Positions 22,353 through 24,758 of a stretch of DNA of 24,758 nucleotides are shown here, in pieces; positions within the stretch are counted from its first letter, which is position 1; every line of letters begins with the position of its first letter. The notes beneath the pieces are model-generated. The model was not told the origin of the DNA. It saw nothing but the letters and a program-made list of their open reading frames with translations, and ran no database searches. Source of the DNA: JBBSHE01 sp038253325 (GTDB lineage: Bacteria; Actinomycetota; Actinomycetes; Propionibacteriales; Nocardioidaceae). The DNA is taken from contig JBBSHE010000036.1 of NCBI GenBank assembly GCA_038253325.1, forward strand, positions 1 to 24,758. The letters run 5' to 3'. The position numbers and the translations under genes are program-made.

Positions 22353-23060
22353 ATGCCGACCAGCCAGTACAGTTCGCCAGCCCTGCTGCCCATCTTGTCG
22401 CGCGGCAAGCACCGCAGCCCTCGAAAGGGCGCGTGCTTCATGGAGATGGCGTCGTTCCTCGCCGGTGAGCGGTGGAGCGATCATCCGCGATGCACCCATC
22501 CGCTGCTCGCCGGGGTTGCCCGGCTGGTCAACGACCAAACGACCGACGAGGGTCGCCCGTCGCTTGCGCCGCTCATCCCGTCGGTGATCGGGCTCACCAG
22601 CACCGATCCGCGGGTGGACGTCGACATAGCGCTACGCTGCGCCCGCACCGCGATCCCCGTTGTATCCGCGGGGTGGCAGAAGGTGATGGCCGTGACGGTC
22701 CTCACGGCCGACCGCCTGCTCGCCCTGATGGAAGGAAGGCCGCTCGACCACCTCGCCGAGGAAAGCCACGTCGCGCTGGAGAGCGCGCCTGCCGCGGCGC
22801 AATGGGCGTACCGCTTCACGCTGAGATCGAGCCTGTCCGTCGATCGGTTCCGCCGCTCCGGGGCACCAAATGCCGTGCGGTGTGCCGTCGAGGGGATTGC
22901 GGACGCGTGCATCGACGATCCCGATGCGATGCTGCGCGATTTGCTGTTGGACGCGATTGCGGTGACCCGTACGTTGGCGGCGGGTGGCGACAGCGGCGTC
23001 GGACCGTTCGAGGTCGACGACGAGTCGTGGCGCGCGGCATGTCGGCTTCAGGTCCGCTGA
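22353..23060 (+). CDS. conserved actinobacterial hypothetical protein, 235 aa
   Basis: The N-terminus (YSSPALLPILSRGKHRSPRK, then GACFMEMASFLAGERWSDHP) is strongly conserved in actinobacterial proteins of unknown function, in my recollection. The rest is mainly helical (IPVVSAGWQKVMAVTVLTAD). No signal peptide, membrane helix or catalytic motif is recognised. ATG 22353 follows GAGGT at 22343-22347 and gives the conserved start. It lies downstream of tandem palindromes and is convergent with the VOC-fusion gene. Confidence 0.82.
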   Translation: MPTSQYSSPALLPILSRGKHRSPRKGACFMEMASFLAGERWSDHPRCTHPLLAGVARLVNDQTTDEGRPSLAPLIPSVIGLTSTDPRVDVDIALRCARTAIPVVSAGWQKVMAVTVLTADRLLALMEGRPLDHLAEESHVALESAPAAAQWAYRFTLRSSLSVDRFRRSGAPNAVRCAVEGIADACIDDPDAMLRDLLLDAIAVTRTLAAGGDSGVGPFEVDDESWRAACRLQVR

Positions 23061-23191
23061 CGACTGGGGTACGCGGACGGCTCAGAGAATCGACGCTGCG
23101 CAAGCGCAAACCCGCCCGATGTCGATTTTCTTTCTCCAATCACCGTTCAGACCCGGCCCGACGATGCCCGAGATGCCGTGCGGTGCCGTGC

Positions 23192-23863
23192 TCAGCCATT
23201 GGCGAGTTCGCGCTCGGCGGCCTCGGTCGTTTCCCGCGTGTCGCTGACCACGATGACTTCGCCCTCGGCGAGTTCCCGGTGTGCCGAGATCGTGTAGAAC
23301 CGCACCTCGTGCCCGTCCGGATCGTGCAGCTCGGGAAGGATCCAGCCGATTGATGCGAAGTGCACGCCCGCGTGTCGTTCTCCCAGCTCGGTCAGGTGGT
23401 CCGCCAGGCGCTCGATCGCCTCCTTGTCGGGTACGCCGATCGTGAAGTAGTCGAAGCCGGCGGACGCGAGCGCCCTACTTGGGTTCAGGCGAAACGCGAG
23501 CTCGGGACCGCCATCGGGGTGCCGCATGGCGATGCCCGTGAGCGTTCCGCCCTCGACGAACTCGACGGCCAGCACGTACCCGAGGCGCGACTCGTACCAG
23601 GCCCGCGACCGGGCGAGGTCGCTCACGGGAAGCTTGAGGTGATGGATGCCGGCGAGGCTGGGATCATCGGAGGTGTCCTTACAGTCCGACTGCAACAATG
23701 CAGGCGTCTGACTGGAGGACCCGTGGCCTCCGCACTGATATCCCTCGAGCCAACGACGTGCCGTACCTGGACGCATGCCGACGAGACGGTCGACATCGGC
23801 GTAGGAGTAGATCGCGCGGTCGAGGAGCGAGACTGGCACGTAGGTGATTCGCCCATGAGACAT
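23192..23863 (-). CDS. chimeric gene: truncated HTH (DUF433/antitoxin-like) N-terminus fused to VOC paralog
   Basis: Residues from about 53 onward (DPSLAGIHHLKLPVSDLARS to ELANG) are a close paralog of the VOC protein at 19613-20098. Upstream, the sequence still resembles the first locus: AAGGACACCTCCGATG and a half-operator ACTGCAACAATGCAG end at about 23705. A one-base deletion just after the ancestral ATG puts that start out of frame. The frame is instead open from ATG 23863, whose product MSHGRITYVPVSLLDRAIYS, YADVDRLVGMRPGTARRWLE matches the N-terminal helix-turn-helix of DUF433-like antitoxin proteins, cut off after about 42 residues. So a VOC copy appears inserted into an HTH gene. The 223-aa fusion may be made, or the VOC part may be dead. 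No good ribosome site precedes 23863. Confidence 0.72.
   Translation of the reverse strand: MSHGRITYVPVSLLDRAIYSYADVDRLVGMRPGTARRWLEGYQCGGHGSSSQTPALLQSDCKDTSDDPSLAGIHHLKLPVSDLARSRAWYESRLGYVLAVEFVEGGTLTGIAMRHPDGGPELAFRLNPSRALASAGFDYFTIGVPDKEAIERLADHLTELGERHAGVHFASIGWILPELHDPDGHEVRFYTISAHRELAEGEVIVVSDTRETTEAAERELANG
23683..23705. promoter_or_regulatory. degenerate copy of the TetR operator upstream of the VOC paralog
   Basis: The sequence TTACAGTCCGACTGCAACAATGCAG region aligns with the operator at 20112-20141 (core ACTGCA-ACAA-TGCAG), but the outer right arm and the TATACT -10 are lost and similarity stops at about 23705. No TetR gene follows. Confidence 0.6.
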
Positions 23864-23955
23864 CGACAATCAAGCGTTGGTTTCGCTCTTGGCGCGAGTG
23901 CAAGCGGTGCTGCGCAGGAGGGTCAACTACCGTCACGCGTTGGGGATGAGGTCCA

Positions 23956-24108
23956 ATGCACGAGCGCATTGCCTCGCACGAGGCCGAGATCGCGGATCTC
24001 GCACGGCGTCTTCACGTGCGTCGGCTCGGTCCGTTCGGCTCGTCGGCGGCCAACCGATTGTTGTTGGCGCGTCAGTCCTCCCAGGGTGGCGTGTCGCCCA
24101 TCTTGCGG
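23956..24108 (+). pseudogene. remnant of a minimal nucleotidyltransferase (MNT-type) antitoxin gene
   Basis: ATG 23956, preceded by a GAGG ribosome site, starts a frame reading MHERIASHEAEIADLARRLH then VRRLGPFGSSAANR before unrelated residues and a stop at 24106-24108. The start strongly resembles MNT-domain proteins, which continue as RRL-x-x-FGSAARG and a later DxD metal motif; here the sequence diverges just at the GSxxR motif and the catalytic part is missing. The frame runs into the 3' end of the convergent DUF6582-like gene. It seems a truncated relic, in keeping with the broken HTH gene next to it. The family call rests on about 34 residues. Confidence 0.55.
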
Positions 24109-24437
24109 TAGTACTTCGCGAGGTGGCTCCTGACCCGGTCGGCGTCCGACGTCGGCAGGTCGACACCCCCGCGTCCGCCCTGCAACACGTTGGCGGCTGC
24201 GCGAAGTCCACGCGGGACGGCGTACAGCCGGCCCTTGACGACGTCGGCGTAGAGCAGCTTGTAGGCGGTGAAGTTGTCCTTGTTCTCGGCGTCGTACCAC
24301 AGGTGGGCGTCGCGGTACTTCTGGTTCGGCTCGTTCTCGGCGCCGGCCCAGCGGCGTACTCGTTTCTCCGCGGCGTCGCCGTCCCATCGCCGGTCGCTGT
24401 CGGCGAGTGGCAGGTTCTGGAAGCTGGTCACGGCCAT
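24072..24437 (-). CDS. DUF6582-like protein related to phage prohead-protease accessory segments, 121 aa
   Basis: The product starts MAVTSFQNLPLADSDRRWDG and contains YDAENKDNFTAYKLLYADVV and a C-terminal SHLAKYYRKMGDTPPWED. This layout is known to me from actinobacterial DUF6582-type proteins and from tails of phage HK97-type prohead protease proteins. Function outside phages is unknown, and no other phage gene is seen here. ATG 24437 follows GAAGGAG by 6 nt. The gene is divergent from the DUF1918 gene at 24541, leaving about 100 bp for both promoters. Confidence 0.8.
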   Translation of the reverse strand: MAVTSFQNLPLADSDRRWDGDAAEKRVRRWAGAENEPNQKYRDAHLWYDAENKDNFTAYKLLYADVVKGRLYAVPRGLRAAANVLQGGRGGVDLPTSDADRVRSHLAKYYRKMGDTPPWED

Positions 24438-24540
24438 GGCGGGCTCCTTCGGTCTGTGCTGTTCCAGGAGGTACCCCATTTCTCGTCCCGGCCAACAGTT
24501 GTGCCTTGGCGGCGTGCGGCGCATGGTGGAGGAGACACCG

Positions 24541-24741
24541 ATGGGAGGTAGCGCGGTGCAGGCGAATGTGGGTGACCGTGTGGTCATCGAGAGCAGCAAG
24601 GTGAGCACGCCTCGGCGCGAGGGTGAGGTGCTGGAGGTGCAAGGACCCGACGGCGGTCCGCCGTACGTCGTGCGGTGGGGTGACGGCCACGAGGGCGTGT
24701 TCTTCCCCGGTGCCGACGCACACGTCGTCACTCGTGACTGA
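24541..24741 (+). CDS. DUF1918 domain protein, 66 aa
   Basis: The product (VGDRVVIESSKVSTPRREGE, VLEVQGPDGGPPYVVRWGDG, then HEGVFFPGADAHV) is a full DUF1918 domain, an SH3-like small beta-barrel common in actinobacteria and sometimes thought to bind nucleic acid or act in stress; no function is established. ATG 24541 follows GGAGGAG; a downstream GTG (VQANVGDR) gives the more typical length and is an alternative start. Confidence 0.88.
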   Translation: MGGSAVQANVGDRVVIESSKVSTPRREGEVLEVQGPDGGPPYVVRWGDGHEGVFFPGADAHVVTRD

Positions 24742-24758
24742 AGCGCGCGTGGTCACTC

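Noticed and set aside
24072..24437. Prophage remnant suggested by the prohead-protease-like sequence
   Set aside because: No integrase, capsid, terminase or other phage gene is in the window; this family also occurs as a stand-alone chromosomal gene.

Overview
The window is high-GC chromosomal DNA from an actinobacterium. Three things point there: a lexA gene divergent from a small membrane-anchored LysM protein (the classic actinobacterial SOS pair), TCGAAC-N4-GTTCGA type SOS boxes, and several genes that look leaderless (a -10 element about 7 nt before an ATG or GTG). The frequent CGTAC words and the gene families fit the Propionibacteriales (Kribbella/Nocardioides-like), but that is only an impression. 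I see no rRNA, tRNA, CRISPR array, transposase or integrase.

Layout. 1-220: tandem 96-bp repeats containing quasi-palindromes. 221-784 (-): conserved hypothetical protein with a probable leaderless promoter and a palindromic site over its start. 946-2388: lexA (-) and the LysM gene (+) around a 363-bp regulatory region holding five SOS-box-like sites. 2389-3054: non-coding, with a 41-bp palindrome and a cluster of GCGAACC heptamers. 3055-5263 (+): a tightly packed three-gene operon encoding a small Tat-exported protein, a DUF4331 protein and a His-rich protein. 5264-5747: 18-bp tandem repeats, then a 55-aa hydrophobic small protein. 5831-6247 (+): DUF2237 protein.

6344-15133 (-) is the most striking part: two giant, translationally coupled genes of 1381 and 1545 codons that together fill a third of the window and match no family I can name with confidence. 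Upstream of them on the same strand is a LuxR-type regulator gene (15469-16581) whose promoter region carries four perfect 13-bp direct repeats.

16763-24741 is a mosaic of small accessory or metabolic genes: a dimeric-barrel protein, a cupin and alpha/beta-hydrolase operon, a DUF1905 gene broken by a frameshift, a VOC (glyoxalase-fold) gene divergent from a TetR regulator that share a clear operator, DUF1801, an APH-like kinase, a conserved actinobacterial hypothetical, a second VOC paralog fused to a truncated HTH gene, the remnant of a minimal nucleotidyltransferase antitoxin, a DUF6582-like protein and a DUF1918 protein.

The main structure not explained by genes is a set of dispersed intergenic quasi-palindromes of fixed length. 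Family A is 41 bp (3 copies), family B exactly 50 bp (6 copies), family C exactly 42 bp (3 copies) and family D 40 bp (2 copies; its core resembles C). Many lie directly after stop codons or between convergent genes. They may be a genome-wide set of terminator-like or mobile palindromic elements.
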